Shown here one piece after another: positions 52,031-60,663 of a stretch of DNA of 64,000 nt. The notes beneath the pieces are model-generated. The model did no database searches, was not told where the DNA came from, and saw only the letters and a program-made list of their open reading frames with translations. Source of the stretch: Aliiroseovarius halocynthiae (lineage in GTDB: Bacteria > Pseudomonadota > Alphaproteobacteria > Rhodobacterales > Rhodobacteraceae); assembly GCF_007004645.1 (NCBI RefSeq), contig NZ_ML660021.1, forward strand, positions 124,001 to 188,000, in the 5' to 3' direction. Both the position numbers and the translations under genes were made by a program. The first letter of the stretch is position 1. Each line of letters starts with the position of its first letter.

Positions 52031-52870
52031 ATGAACAAAGCCCGCACAAATCCGCTGAATACGGCCGCGATGCACGGGGCGCTGATCCTCTATACGCTGA
52101 TCGCGCTGTTCCCGGTTTTCGTCATCCTGATTAACAGCTTCAAGACGCGCAAAGCCATCTTCCGCGAGCCCTTGGCCATGCCGGATGCGGACAGTTTTTC
52201 GCTGATCGGCTATCAAACGGTGATGAAGCAGGGGGACTTCTTCCTCTATTTCCAGAACTCGATGATTGTGACTGTGGCGTCGCTGTTCTTTGTGCTGCTG
52301 TTCGGCGCGATGGCGGCCTTCGCGCTGAGTGAATATCGCTTCAAGGGCAATATGTTGATGGGGCTGTATCTGGCGCTTGGCATTATGATCCCCATCCGCA
52401 TCGGCACCGTCGCGATCCTTGAGATGATGGTGGCGACCGGGTTGGTCAATTCGCTTTGGGCGCTGATCCTTGTTTACACCGCTCAAGGCCTTCCGCTGGC
52501 CGTCTTCATCTTGTCCGAGTTCATGCGGCAAGTGTCCGATGACCTGAAAAATGCAGGGCGTATTGACGGGCTGTCGGAATATACGATCTTCTTCAAGCTG
52601 GTGCTGCCACTGGTGCGCCCAGCCATGGCGACCGTCGCTGTCTTCAACATGATCCCGATCTGGAACGACCTGTGGTTCCCGCTGATCCTTGCCCCCTCGG
52701 AAGAGGTGAAAACGCTGACGCTGGGCAGCCAAGTCTTCATCGGCCAGTTCGTAACCGACTGGAATGCCGTTCTGTCGGCCCTGTCGATGGCGATCCTTCC
52801 GGTGCTGGCCCTTTATGTCATCTTCTCGCGCCAGCTGATCCGCGGCATCACATCGGGAGCGGTAAAATGA
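52031..52870 (+). CDS. Sugar ABC transporter permease (MalG/UgpE-like)
   Basis: A 279-residue permease with six helices and an EAA loop (KNAGRIDGLSEYTIFFKLVLP near 180). It forms the channel with the preceding permease. AGGGG precedes ATG 52031; its stop overlaps the oxidoreductase start (ATGA), so the five genes from murQ share a message. Confidence 0.93.
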   Translation: MNKARTNPLNTAAMHGALILYTLIALFPVFVILINSFKTRKAIFREPLAMPDADSFSLIGYQTVMKQGDFFLYFQNSMIVTVASLFFVLLFGAMAAFALSEYRFKGNMLMGLYLALGIMIPIRIGTVAILEMMVATGLVNSLWALILVYTAQGLPLAVFILSEFMRQVSDDLKNAGRIDGLSEYTIFFKLVLPLVRPAMATVAVFNMIPIWNDLWFPLILAPSEEVKTLTLGSQVFIGQFVTDWNAVLSALSMAILPVLALYVIFSRQLIRGITSGAVK

Positions 52871-53901
52871 CCCGTGTTTTGATTGCAGGGCTCGGCAATA
52901 TGGGGCTTAGCCACGCGCTGGCGCACCACCATCACCCAGACGCCCAGATTGTGGGGCTGGTTAATCGCTCAGGTCAGACAGATCAGCCTGAACTGGCCAC
53001 CTATCCAATTTACACTGATTTCCACGAGGCTCTTGCCGCTACTCACCCCGACCTCGTGGTTATCGCCACCTATTCAGACAGCCATGCAGATTTCGCGGTG
53101 GCTGCGATGGAACAAGGCGCGCATGTCTTTGTCGAAAAGCCGCTTGCAACGACAGTGGCAGATGCGCGCCGGGTGGTCGATACAGCGACCCGGCTGGGAC
53201 GGAAACTGGTTGTGGGATATATCCTGCGCCACCATCCCAGCTGGGTTCGCCTGATCGAAGAAGCACGCACCCTGGGCGGGCCATACGTGTTTCGGATGAA
53301 CCTGAACCAGCAATCCAAAGGAGCCGAGTGGGAAACGCATAAGGCCCTGATGCAGACCACAGCGCCGATCGTCGATTGCGGTGTGCACTATGTCGACGTC
53401 TGGTGTCAGATCACCGATGCCAAGCCGGTGCGGGTAAACGCGATGGGCCTGCGCCTGTCGGACGAAATCGCGCCAGACATGTACAATTATGGCCAGTTTC
53501 AGGTGGTCTTTGATGACGGATCCGTCGGTTGGTACGAGGCTGGCTGGGGCCCCATGATGTCCGAGACTGCGTTTTTCGTGAAAGACGTAATCTCGCCCGC
53601 TGGGTCGGTGTCGATCACCGAAGCCGACAAAGCCGGATCATCAGATGTGGACGGCCATACGAAAGTGGGTGGGCTGCTGGTTCACCGTGTGGACGGCGAC
53701 ACGCTGATCGACCTGCCGGACGAGCCCGGCCATCAAGAATTATGCGACGCTGAGCAAGCTTTTGTGCTGCGTGCGATCCGCGACGATATCGACCTGACCC
53801 GACACATGCAGGACGCGGTGCAGTCTTTGGCGATCTGCCTTGCTGCCGATGAAAGTGTACGGACCGGGACCCCTGTAGATTTGAAGGAGGAAACGCCATG
53901 A
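52867..53901 (+). CDS. Gfo/Idh/MocA-family oxidoreductase
   Basis: A 344-residue NAD(P)-dependent dehydrogenase. The Rossmann motif is VLIAGLGNMGLSHA near the N-terminus, and VEKPLATTVADAR near 97 is the conserved EKP motif; GVHYVDVW near 171-178 supplies the His of the active site. It begins at ATG 52867, overlapping the permease. In this locus it may oxidise or epimerise an incoming amino sugar or its deacetylated or anhydro form. Substrate not defined. Confidence 0.88.
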   Translation: MTRVLIAGLGNMGLSHALAHHHHPDAQIVGLVNRSGQTDQPELATYPIYTDFHEALAATHPDLVVIATYSDSHADFAVAAMEQGAHVFVEKPLATTVADARRVVDTATRLGRKLVVGYILRHHPSWVRLIEEARTLGGPYVFRMNLNQQSKGAEWETHKALMQTTAPIVDCGVHYVDVWCQITDAKPVRVNAMGLRLSDEIAPDMYNYGQFQVVFDDGSVGWYEAGWGPMMSETAFFVKDVISPAGSVSITEADKAGSSDVDGHTKVGGLLVHRVDGDTLIDLPDEPGHQELCDAEQAFVLRAIRDDIDLTRHMQDAVQSLAICLAADESVRTGTPVDLKEETP

Positions 53902-54893
53902 CGGCGCTGACCCTGACCAATGTGAACAAGTCCTTCGGCAAGATTCATGTGCTGAAAGACATCAATATCCAGATCGAAGAGGGCGAGTTTGCCGTCTTCG
54001 TTGGCCCGTCGGGCTGTGGTAAGTCCACGCTTTTGCGTGTGATCGCGGGGCTTGAGGATGCAAGCTCGGGCGAGATCCAGATTGGCGAAGATGTAGTGAA
54101 CCTGACGCCCCCGTCAAAGCGGGGCATTGCGATGGTGTTCCAATCCTATGCGCTTTATCCACATCTGAATGTCCGCAAGAACATGTCGCTTGCGCTGAAG
54201 CAGGAGAAGCAGCCCAAGGACGTGATCGAACAACGGGTGGCCGAGGCCAGTCGGATGCTGGATCTTGAAGACTATCTGGATCGCTATCCATCCGAGCTGT
54301 CTGGCGGGCAGCGTCAGCGGGTGGCGATTGGCCGTGCCATCGTGCGCCACCCCAAGATCTTCCTGTTTGACGAACCTTTGTCGAACCTTGATGCAGCCTT
54401 GCGCATGAACACGCGGATCGAGATTGCAGGGCTGCACAGCCAGCTTGCGGCCTCGATGATCTATGTGACCCATGACCAGACCGAGGCGATGACGTTGGCC
54501 GACAAGATCGTTGTTCTGCGCGACGGGCGGGTCGAACAGGTCGGCAGCCCGATGGAGCTTTACAACAATCCGGCAAACCAGTTCGTGGCGGGGTTCCTTG
54601 GCTCGCCTGCGATGAATTTTTTCCCGGCTGGCGTGGTGGGCGAAGGCGGCAATTTGACCATTGGCGTGCGCCCCGAGGATTTGCGACTGGCCGATGATGG
54701 CGCGTTGTCCGTGACCGTTAACCATGTCGAGAAACTGGGCGGGGACACCAACGTCATTGCCCATGCGGGCGATCAACGGATCACGGCACGGCTTTTCGGG
54801 CAGCATGACATCGCCGCAGGGCAGCAGCTACAATTCGGCTATGACAGCGCGCGGGCCTATCGCTTCGACGATGCAGGACATCGCGTGCGCTGA
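53898..54893 (+). CDS. Sugar ABC transporter ATP-binding protein (MalK/UgpC-like)
   Basis: A 331-residue ATPase of the CUT1 type. Walker A GPSGCGKST near 36-44, signature LSGGQRQRVAIGRA near 134, Walker B IFLFDEPLSNLD near 155, followed by a C-terminal TOBE-type regulatory domain (TIGVRPEDLRLA near 254). It drives the two permeases above. It ends the rightward operon, 17 bases before a strong terminator. Confidence 0.94.
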   Translation: MTALTLTNVNKSFGKIHVLKDINIQIEEGEFAVFVGPSGCGKSTLLRVIAGLEDASSGEIQIGEDVVNLTPPSKRGIAMVFQSYALYPHLNVRKNMSLALKQEKQPKDVIEQRVAEASRMLDLEDYLDRYPSELSGGQRQRVAIGRAIVRHPKIFLFDEPLSNLDAALRMNTRIEIAGLHSQLAASMIYVTHDQTEAMTLADKIVVLRDGRVEQVGSPMELYNNPANQFVAGFLGSPAMNFFPAGVVGEGGNLTIGVRPEDLRLADDGALSVTVNHVEKLGGDTNVIAHAGDQRITARLFGQHDIAAGQQLQFGYDSARAYRFDDAGHRVR

Positions 54894-54910
54894 AGGGCGT
54901 TGAGTCTAAT

Positions 54911-54941
54911 AAAAAGAGCCCCTCCTGTTGGGGCTCTTTTT
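54911..54941. terminator. Strong bidirectional intrinsic terminator
   Basis: AAAAAGAGCCCC (54911-54922) pairs perfectly with GGGGCTCTTTTT (54930-54941) around a seven-base loop. A on one side and T on the other give a U-run in both directions, so it serves both the ABC operon and the convergent ThDP-enzyme gene. Confidence 0.93.
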
Positions 54942-54959
54942 GTTCAAATGGTGCGCAAT

Positions 54960-56585
54960 TCAGATCCGCATCCGCGGCACGTCGTTTGGATCCAGTCGCA
55001 GTTCAATCAGCAGAGGTTTGGTGCGTGTGTCGATTGCAGTGATTGCGGTTTCCAGTGTTTCGACGCTGTCGACATAGATGCCTTGCCCGCCAAGTGCTGT
55101 GCCGATTTCAGCGAAGGACGGCCAGTCGAACATGGACAGGCCCGGATCCATTTTGCGGTCCAGAAACTGGATATGCTCGGCCCCATAGGCACTGTCATTG
55201 GCGACGATCACGATCAGGTCTTGATTCATACGCACTGCGGTGTTGAATTCGTTAATCCCGCCCATCATGAAACCGCCATCGCCCGTGAACAGAACCACGG
55301 GGCGGCCCTTCACGGCGAAGCCCGCGCCGATGGCCACCTGAAGACCCAGCCCGATCGACCCGAAATTGGTCGTGGCGATGAAGCTTTCTGCATCGGGGGC
55401 GGCGACGCGGCACCAGACCTCGGTCATGAAGCGGCCGCCATCAGTGGTCAGGAAGCGGTCCTTGGGTAGGGCAGCATCCAGACGGTCCAGCGCGTATTCG
55501 AAATTGATGAAGCCCGGTGCAGCTTTGTCGGGATTACCTTTGGGGTGGGCGGTCAGAACCTCCATGTCCAGTTCGGCGGTGAAGCCGCTGGGGGGAATTT
55601 CGGCCTCGTCCAGCCACCAGACAATGTTGTCGGCGGTCAGACCCGCATCGGCGACCAGCGCGGCATCAGGGTGATAGTTTTTCGAGACCTCGGTCACGGT
55701 ATCATTCACCTGCACCACGCGCTTGCCCTTCATCAGCGCGCCTTTGTCAGTGGTGAAGTGGTGTAGCGACGTCCCAAAGGCCACAACGCAATCGGCTTTG
55801 GCAATCGCGTCATACGCGGCGGGTGTCGACAACGTGCCGAAGATGTCGATGTTGAACGGGTGGTCGTTAAACATCCCCTTCGCTTTCAGCGTGGTCGCCA
55901 GCGGGGCCTGAAGACGATCAGCCAGCTTGGTGATCTGCTGCACCGCGTCCTTTGCGCCGATCCCCGCCAGTATGATCGGACGCTTGGCGCTGGCGATCAT
56001 GCCGATGGCTTCGTCCAGATCATCGCCCTCCGGCACATAAGCCGGGGCTGTGAAACCGGGGAAGACATGCTTTTTGTGAGGAGCTTCTTCCCACATGAAA
56101 TCCGCAGGCATGTTCAGAACAATGGGCCGCTTTTCGACTTCGGCGCGGTAAATCGCATGTGCCACATCATAGGACGCCGTTTCAGGCGAGCGCATCTGTT
56201 CGAACCCGGCACCGGTGATCTTCACCGTCTCGCGCTGGTCAATATTTTGCAGGTTCTGAGGGTTGGACACAGCGGTATCGCCGGCCAGAAGAACCATCGG
56301 CACACGCCCACGGACGCCTTCGGTCAGGGCCGTCACACAGTTGGTCAGGGCGGGCCCATGGGTGACGGTGGCAATGCCGACGCTGCCGGACACGCGACCA
56401 TAGGCCAGTGCCATCAGGACCGCGCTACCCTCATAGGCGACCGGAACAAAGTTGCCGCCACAGCCGCGGACATAGTGGTCGACCATAAACAGGTTGGCGT
56501 CGCCCATCAGGCCGAACATTGTGGTGTGGTCGTGGTCCACCAGCGATTGGGCGATGGACTGATAGGTGTACAGAGCAGCGCTCAT
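54960..56585 (-). CDS. ThDP-dependent enzyme, acetolactate-synthase-like
   Basis: A 541-residue protein with the three domains of the pyruvate oxidase/acetolactate synthase family. The N-terminal domain carries the catalytic Glu in AYEGSAV near 50; the ThDP-binding motif is GDGGFMMGGINEFNTAVRMN near 435, ending in the NDS residues. GGGAG lies eight bases before ATG 56585. It could make acetolactate, or decarboxylate or ligate another 2-keto acid; the small subunit of biosynthetic acetolactate synthase is absent, so a catabolic role is likelier. It is monocistronic. Confidence 0.85.
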   Translation of the reverse strand: MSAALYTYQSIAQSLVDHDHTTMFGLMGDANLFMVDHYVRGCGGNFVPVAYEGSAVLMALAYGRVSGSVGIATVTHGPALTNCVTALTEGVRGRVPMVLLAGDTAVSNPQNLQNIDQRETVKITGAGFEQMRSPETASYDVAHAIYRAEVEKRPIVLNMPADFMWEEAPHKKHVFPGFTAPAYVPEGDDLDEAIGMIASAKRPIILAGIGAKDAVQQITKLADRLQAPLATTLKAKGMFNDHPFNIDIFGTLSTPAAYDAIAKADCVVAFGTSLHHFTTDKGALMKGKRVVQVNDTVTEVSKNYHPDAALVADAGLTADNIVWWLDEAEIPPSGFTAELDMEVLTAHPKGNPDKAAPGFINFEYALDRLDAALPKDRFLTTDGGRFMTEVWCRVAAPDAESFIATTNFGSIGLGLQVAIGAGFAVKGRPVVLFTGDGGFMMGGINEFNTAVRMNQDLIVIVANDSAYGAEHIQFLDRKMDPGLSMFDWPSFAEIGTALGGQGIYVDSVETLETAITAIDTRTKPLLIELRLDPNDVPRMRI

Positions 56586-56914
56586 ATGTAGACTCCCGTG
56601 TTGGACCGGGCATTATGTGTTGCCCTTGTCTCGTGTGGCGTTTTCTTTTCCCTTATTTGCGGCCTGATCATCGGCGGGTCCAGAGTTTTTTGCAAATGAA
56701 ACGATCTGGCCGCATTGTTGGAGAGCGGCTCTATTATTCTGACCGTTGCAAATTGATTAGGTCGAGGTGAGTGATGGGGTCGGGGGCAGACACCAGTGAT
56801 TGTTTTGTGCATCAGTGGTTTTTCATAGGCAGTGTTCAGTAATGTCTTGCAACAGTCTCTATGGGGTCCTAACTGTCGCACTGATTCAATGTTAAGTGCA
56901 AAGGATTAACGCAC
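56586..56914. other. Divergent intergenic region
   Basis: About 330 bases between the ThDP-enzyme start and the DUF2125 start. No gene is supported on either strand. The promoters of both genes should lie here; AAGGA just before 56915 is the DUF2125 ribosome site. Confidence 0.5.
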
Positions 56915-58462
56915 ATGCGAACTCTTACGACTCGGCTTGCCAGTGCTACCATTTTTGGTGTTTCTATCCTGTCTAGCCCGGCATATGCGGACCTCACCGC
57001 GGACGATGTCTGGCAGCATTTTCAGCAAAGCTCGTCGGTTTTTGGCGGCACGTTGAATGGTCAGAAATCAGAAAGCGACGACGGGCTCGCGCTTCAAAAA
57101 GTGGTCTTCGATCTGCCGTTGCCGTTTGATTTTGGTACCGTACAGATGGACCTTGGCGCGTTCGATCTGCGCAATATGGGCGACGGCCGGGTCGAGATGA
57201 TCGTGCCCGAAAGCGCGGTCTACAATCTGACCTATACGGATACAGATGGCGAGAGCTTCGACGGAAGCATGACCATGACGCAGCAGGGTCTGAGCAATAT
57301 TCTGTCCGGCACACCTGAAGAGATTACATTCGATCAAAAAGCTGATCGGCTGGATTTCAAATTTGACATTTCCGACCTTCCAGCTGACCTACAAAGGGTT
57401 ACGATGAATGGCTCAATTGTTGGCTTCGAAGGTCAATCTGTAACCTCTAGGGCGGACATGAACACGACCAACGTCATATATGCTTTCCAAGAGCAAAGCA
57501 TGACGATGACACAGACTATGGCCATTGAGGGCGAAGACCCCATAACGGTTGAGGCGATCACTACGTCTGGCCGCGTTGAAGGCGATACGCGTTTGGTGAC
57601 GCCGTCTGCCGGCATTAATCTGGCAAATCTCGCTAAGGCTTTGCGCGACGGTTTTGTTCTAGAGGGCACCAACAGCATTGCGGGCTATAGCTCGAAGCAG
57701 GTTAGCTCACAAAACGACACCGTCGTGATGGCGCAGACGTCATCGGCGGCTAGCTATGAAACGACAATGAAGGTTGATGCCTCGGGTGCCATGATCTCGG
57801 GTCCGGCAAGTGATGTTCAGATCCAGATGGAAATGCCGATGATGCCGGGTCTACCACTGGGCGGCAAGATCGCGTCGGTTTCGGCAACGGTGCAGGCGCC
57901 GCTTCTGAAGGATGACGGTTTTGGCCCGGCTGCTGTCAGTTTCGAGCTGACCGGTCTGGAGCTGGACGAAATGCTGTGGGCCATGGGTGACCCCGCCGGT
58001 GCCCTGCCACACGATCCAGTTGATCTGAAGATCGATCTGAGCGGTACGCTGAAGAACAATATCGAGTGGCTGGACTTCGCGAATGTCGAAACCAGCTTCG
58101 ATGCTCTTGGTGAGATGCTGCCGGTCGAGCCAGGTAGCGCAACCCTGAACGCTCTGCGTGTGTCGGCCGTTGGCGCCGAGATTACGGGTGAAGGTGCGTT
58201 TACCTTCGATTCGAGTGATCTGGAAACCTTCGAAGGCCTGCCGCGGCCGGAAGGTAAGCTGACCCTGCGCGCGAAAGGCCTTACAGTACTGTCGCAGAAG
58301 CTAGAGCAGCTGGGCATTCCCGCCGAGCAGATTTACGGCGCTATGATGATGCTCGAGATGTTCTCGGTCGAAGACACTGAGAACGGCGATGATGCACGTA
58401 TGACCGAGGTTGAAGTCAAAGCCGACGGTGGCGTTTTCGCAAACGGCGTTCAGCTTCAGTAA
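56915..58462 (+). CDS. Exported DUF2125 protein
   Basis: A 515-residue periplasmic or outer-membrane-facing protein with a signal peptide (cleavage after AYA near 25). The remainder is a long beta-rich sequence of the DUF2125 family (LTADDVWQHFQ at the mature N-terminus; GLTVLSQKLEQLGI near 450). Repeated amphipathic strands are typical of lipid-handling or AsmA-like folds, but the function is not known. It stands alone on the plus strand, with a stem-loop after it. Confidence 0.82.
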   Translation: MRTLTTRLASATIFGVSILSSPAYADLTADDVWQHFQQSSSVFGGTLNGQKSESDDGLALQKVVFDLPLPFDFGTVQMDLGAFDLRNMGDGRVEMIVPESAVYNLTYTDTDGESFDGSMTMTQQGLSNILSGTPEEITFDQKADRLDFKFDISDLPADLQRVTMNGSIVGFEGQSVTSRADMNTTNVIYAFQEQSMTMTQTMAIEGEDPITVEAITTSGRVEGDTRLVTPSAGINLANLAKALRDGFVLEGTNSIAGYSSKQVSSQNDTVVMAQTSSAASYETTMKVDASGAMISGPASDVQIQMEMPMMPGLPLGGKIASVSATVQAPLLKDDGFGPAAVSFELTGLELDEMLWAMGDPAGALPHDPVDLKIDLSGTLKNNIEWLDFANVETSFDALGEMLPVEPGSATLNALRVSAVGAEITGEGAFTFDSSDLETFEGLPRPEGKLTLRAKGLTVLSQKLEQLGIPAEQIYGAMMMLEMFSVEDTENGDDARMTEVEVKADGGVFANGVQLQ

Positions 58463-58486
58463 TTGACGCGCTTGAAAACAAAAGAT

Positions 58487-58512
58487 CCTGCCCCGGCATT
58501 GACCGGGGTAGG
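58487..58512 (+). terminator. Stem-loop after the DUF2125 gene
   Basis: CCTGCCCCGG (58487-58496) pairs with CCGGGGTAGG (58503-58512) with one G-T pair and a six-base loop. Only a short T-rich stretch follows, so termination is probable but not certain. Confidence 0.6.
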
Positions 58513-58572
58513 GATTTGGGGATTACACTTGGAAAAGCTTAGGCCGCGCCAGATCCAGAGGGGCATTCTCAA

Positions 58573-58857
58573 ATGGGTATAGACAGTTTCTCGGCCGGTG
58601 AAATTATAGGTCTGATCGGCGGGGCGGTGTTCTTTGGATCATGGGTGTTGCAAGCTTGGCAATCCCGTCAAGCTGAACAGGCCGTTGTGTCGAAGAGCTT
58701 TTTTGCACTGCGTGCCTTGGCATCAGGGCTTCTAACGTTCGAAGGTATACGTATTGGGTCGCTGTCGATCACGCTGGTGATGGGAGCGACGTTGTTGTTA
58801 ATGCTCTATAATATTTTTTTGATACGCCGCCGCGAGATGAAGGGTGATGTCGGCTAG
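58573..58857 (+). CDS. Small LAB_N-type membrane protein
   Basis: A 94-residue protein with three hydrophobic helices (near 8-28, 43-60 and 65-84). The pattern VVSKSFFALRALASG and the final LYNIFLIRR fit the lipid-A-biosynthesis N-terminal (LAB_N) domain, a PQ-loop-like module found beside dolichol-phosphate-mannose-synthase-like GT2 and ArnT-like genes, both present here. Its role, perhaps in carrier-lipid handling, is unproven. Its stop overlaps the convergent methyltransferase stop. Confidence 0.65.
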   Translation: MGIDSFSAGEIIGLIGGAVFFGSWVLQAWQSRQAEQAVVSKSFFALRALASGLLTFEGIRIGSLSITLVMGATLLLMLYNIFLIRRREMKGDVG

Positions 58858-59552
58858 TCCTTGCGAGAGAGAAGCGCTGTGCTGTCTGGGAGCGGAAGAC
58901 AGGCAGCCAAACCATCAAAAGATGTGACCTTTAGGTTTAGGTTCGAGGCTGCAATCTGATATCTTTTGCGCTTGAAGTCATCGAGCAGAATATGCCCGCC
59001 GGGCTTCAAGCGTCTGAATGCGACTTCAAGGCAGGCCTCACGGGCGCGCCCGTCAATTACGATCAGGTCAAAACCGCCAACCACAGTGTTGATTGCATCG
59101 ACATAATTGTCAAAGCACTGCCCTTCAAAGCCGTGTTTTCCAGACATAATCATGCCCTCGGCTTGAGCGGGAACTAGAATACTCTGAACGTGGTTATAGT
59201 CCTTCAACTTGGGCTCAACGATCTTTGCCCAGCTGACATCATGTTCAACCGAAATAACTTCAGATGCGCGTTTCGCCAGCCAAACCGTGCTCGCGCCTGA
59301 TCCCCATTCGAAAACGCGAGCCTGCGGGGTTTCTGAAAGCATTCTGTCCACTGCATCAATCGCATCGAAGCTCCACCAAGGAATATCCAGATGCACCATG
59401 TCGTCGATGTCATAAATCGCCATTAATGACCTTGCCCATTTAGCTAGGCGACCATCACGCCGTTCTAGCCAACGTGTTATTCCAACCGTAGACGTCAGAA
59501 AGCGGATACTCCGCATGATCTTTACATAGAGGGTGCGAATGGTGCTTTTCAC
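58854..59552 (-). CDS. Class I SAM-dependent methyltransferase-like protein
   Basis: A 232-residue protein with a Rossmann methyltransferase core: VFEWGSGASTVWLAKRA near 80 (SAM-binding Gly loop), VISVEHD near 100, FDLIVIDGRARE near 160 and LKPGGHILLDD near 182. An N-terminal ~45 residues may contact membrane or partners. Next to a GT2 and a GT39-like gene, methylation of an envelope sugar or lipid head is plausible. It follows the GT2 gene by 30 bases on the same strand. Confidence 0.75.
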   Translation of the reverse strand: MKSTIRTLYVKIMRSIRFLTSTVGITRWLERRDGRLAKWARSLMAIYDIDDMVHLDIPWWSFDAIDAVDRMLSETPQARVFEWGSGASTVWLAKRASEVISVEHDVSWAKIVEPKLKDYNHVQSILVPAQAEGMIMSGKHGFEGQCFDNYVDAINTVVGGFDLIVIDGRAREACLEVAFRRLKPGGHILLDDFKRKRYQIAASNLNLKVTSFDGLAACLPLPDSTALLSRKD

Positions 59553-59582
59553 GTAGAATACTCAGTTGGGTTAAGCGGCAAG

Positions 59583-60569
59583 CTAGACAATCTCGTCGAT
59601 CACATATTTGTCGCGTTCACGCAGGCCTGTGGCTTGCAGAAGTTCTGCGACCAAACCAACGCCTAGGATTTGTGTACCGGTGACGGTGAACAGGATTCCG
59701 ATGAACAAAAGCGGACGTGTTCCGATGGGACCCATACCCAGCAGCCACAGCACTGACAGATAGGCAATAAAGCTCAACCCGATCAGTAAAAGTGGAAGAC
59801 CGATCATTGCGAAGAAATGGAGCGGGCGGGACTGATAGCGCGTCAGCAGCTTCACGGTGCTGAGGTCCAGAAAGCCTTTGACCATCCGCATCACGCCGTA
59901 TTTTGATTGGCCATGCTCGCGGGCATGGTGTTGTACGACGATCTCGGTGCATTTAAAGCCGACGGCGTGCAGCAGGGCAGGGGTGAAACGGTGAAGCTCG
60001 CCATACAGGTTAAGGCGTTTCGCCGCGCGTCTTGTGTAGGCTTTGAAGCCGCAGTTGATGTCGTGGATGTCGATATCAAACATTTTGGCGGTCATGCGGT
60101 TGAACACGCGTGACGGCAGCGTTTTCCCTAACGGATCACGCCGTGTCTGTTTCCAGCCCGAGACGACGTCATACTTGTCCGCGATACTTTCCAAGAAGCG
60201 CGGAATCTCGTTTGGGTCGTCCTGAAGGTCCGCATCCATTGTGACGATGATATCGCCTGCGGCTTGCGCGATGCCTGCAGACAGGGCAGATGCTTTGCCA
60301 AAGTTTCGTGTGAAGCGGATAAGCTTCACGTTCGACTTTCGCCGCGCTAGATCAGCAGCGACGTCACCGCCGCCATCAGTGCTTCCATCATCAACGAAGA
60401 TCAGTTCCCACTCGCGATTCATGGGTCCCATCACGGTGTGCACGCGATCACTTAACGTCTCGATTGTCGAAACCTCGTCAAGAAATGGGACAACAACAGA
60501 TACGCTGGAATCACCCGAAGCAACCTGCGCTTGGGGATCTACATTTTCAGCCATTGACGTGCGATTCAT
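59583..60569 (-). CDS. Glycosyltransferase family 2, polyprenyl-phosphate sugar synthase-like
   Basis: A protein of about 328 residues (ATG 60569; ATG 60554 is an alternative). The GT-A domain VSVVVPFLDEVSTIETL, FVDDGSTDGGGD and the DxD of TMDADLQDDP are those of dolichol-phosphate-mannose-synthase/ArnC/GtrB enzymes. Two C-terminal helices (~230-305) anchor it. It would load a sugar onto undecaprenyl phosphate for use by a GT39-like enzyme, and such an enzyme is coded divergently 94 bases away. Confidence 0.88.
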   Translation of the reverse strand: MNRTSMAENVDPQAQVASGDSSVSVVVPFLDEVSTIETLSDRVHTVMGPMNREWELIFVDDGSTDGGGDVAADLARRKSNVKLIRFTRNFGKASALSAGIAQAAGDIIVTMDADLQDDPNEIPRFLESIADKYDVVSGWKQTRRDPLGKTLPSRVFNRMTAKMFDIDIHDINCGFKAYTRRAAKRLNLYGELHRFTPALLHAVGFKCTEIVVQHHAREHGQSKYGVMRMVKGFLDLSTVKLLTRYQSRPLHFFAMIGLPLLLIGLSFIAYLSVLWLLGMGPIGTRPLLFIGILFTVTGTQILGVGLVAELLQATGLRERDKYVIDEIV

Positions 60570-60663
60570 GTGAGAGCTTTCTGGCTGGTCTTGTTCAATC
60601 AATAGGCGCGGTTATAAGATCAAACGAACTAAAACAAAAAGCGTTTTCTCGACAGGACACCAT

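Noticed and set aside
51743-52732. Minus-strand 329-codon frame
   Set aside because: Antisense to the two sugar permeases; His/Arg/Gln-rich shadow.
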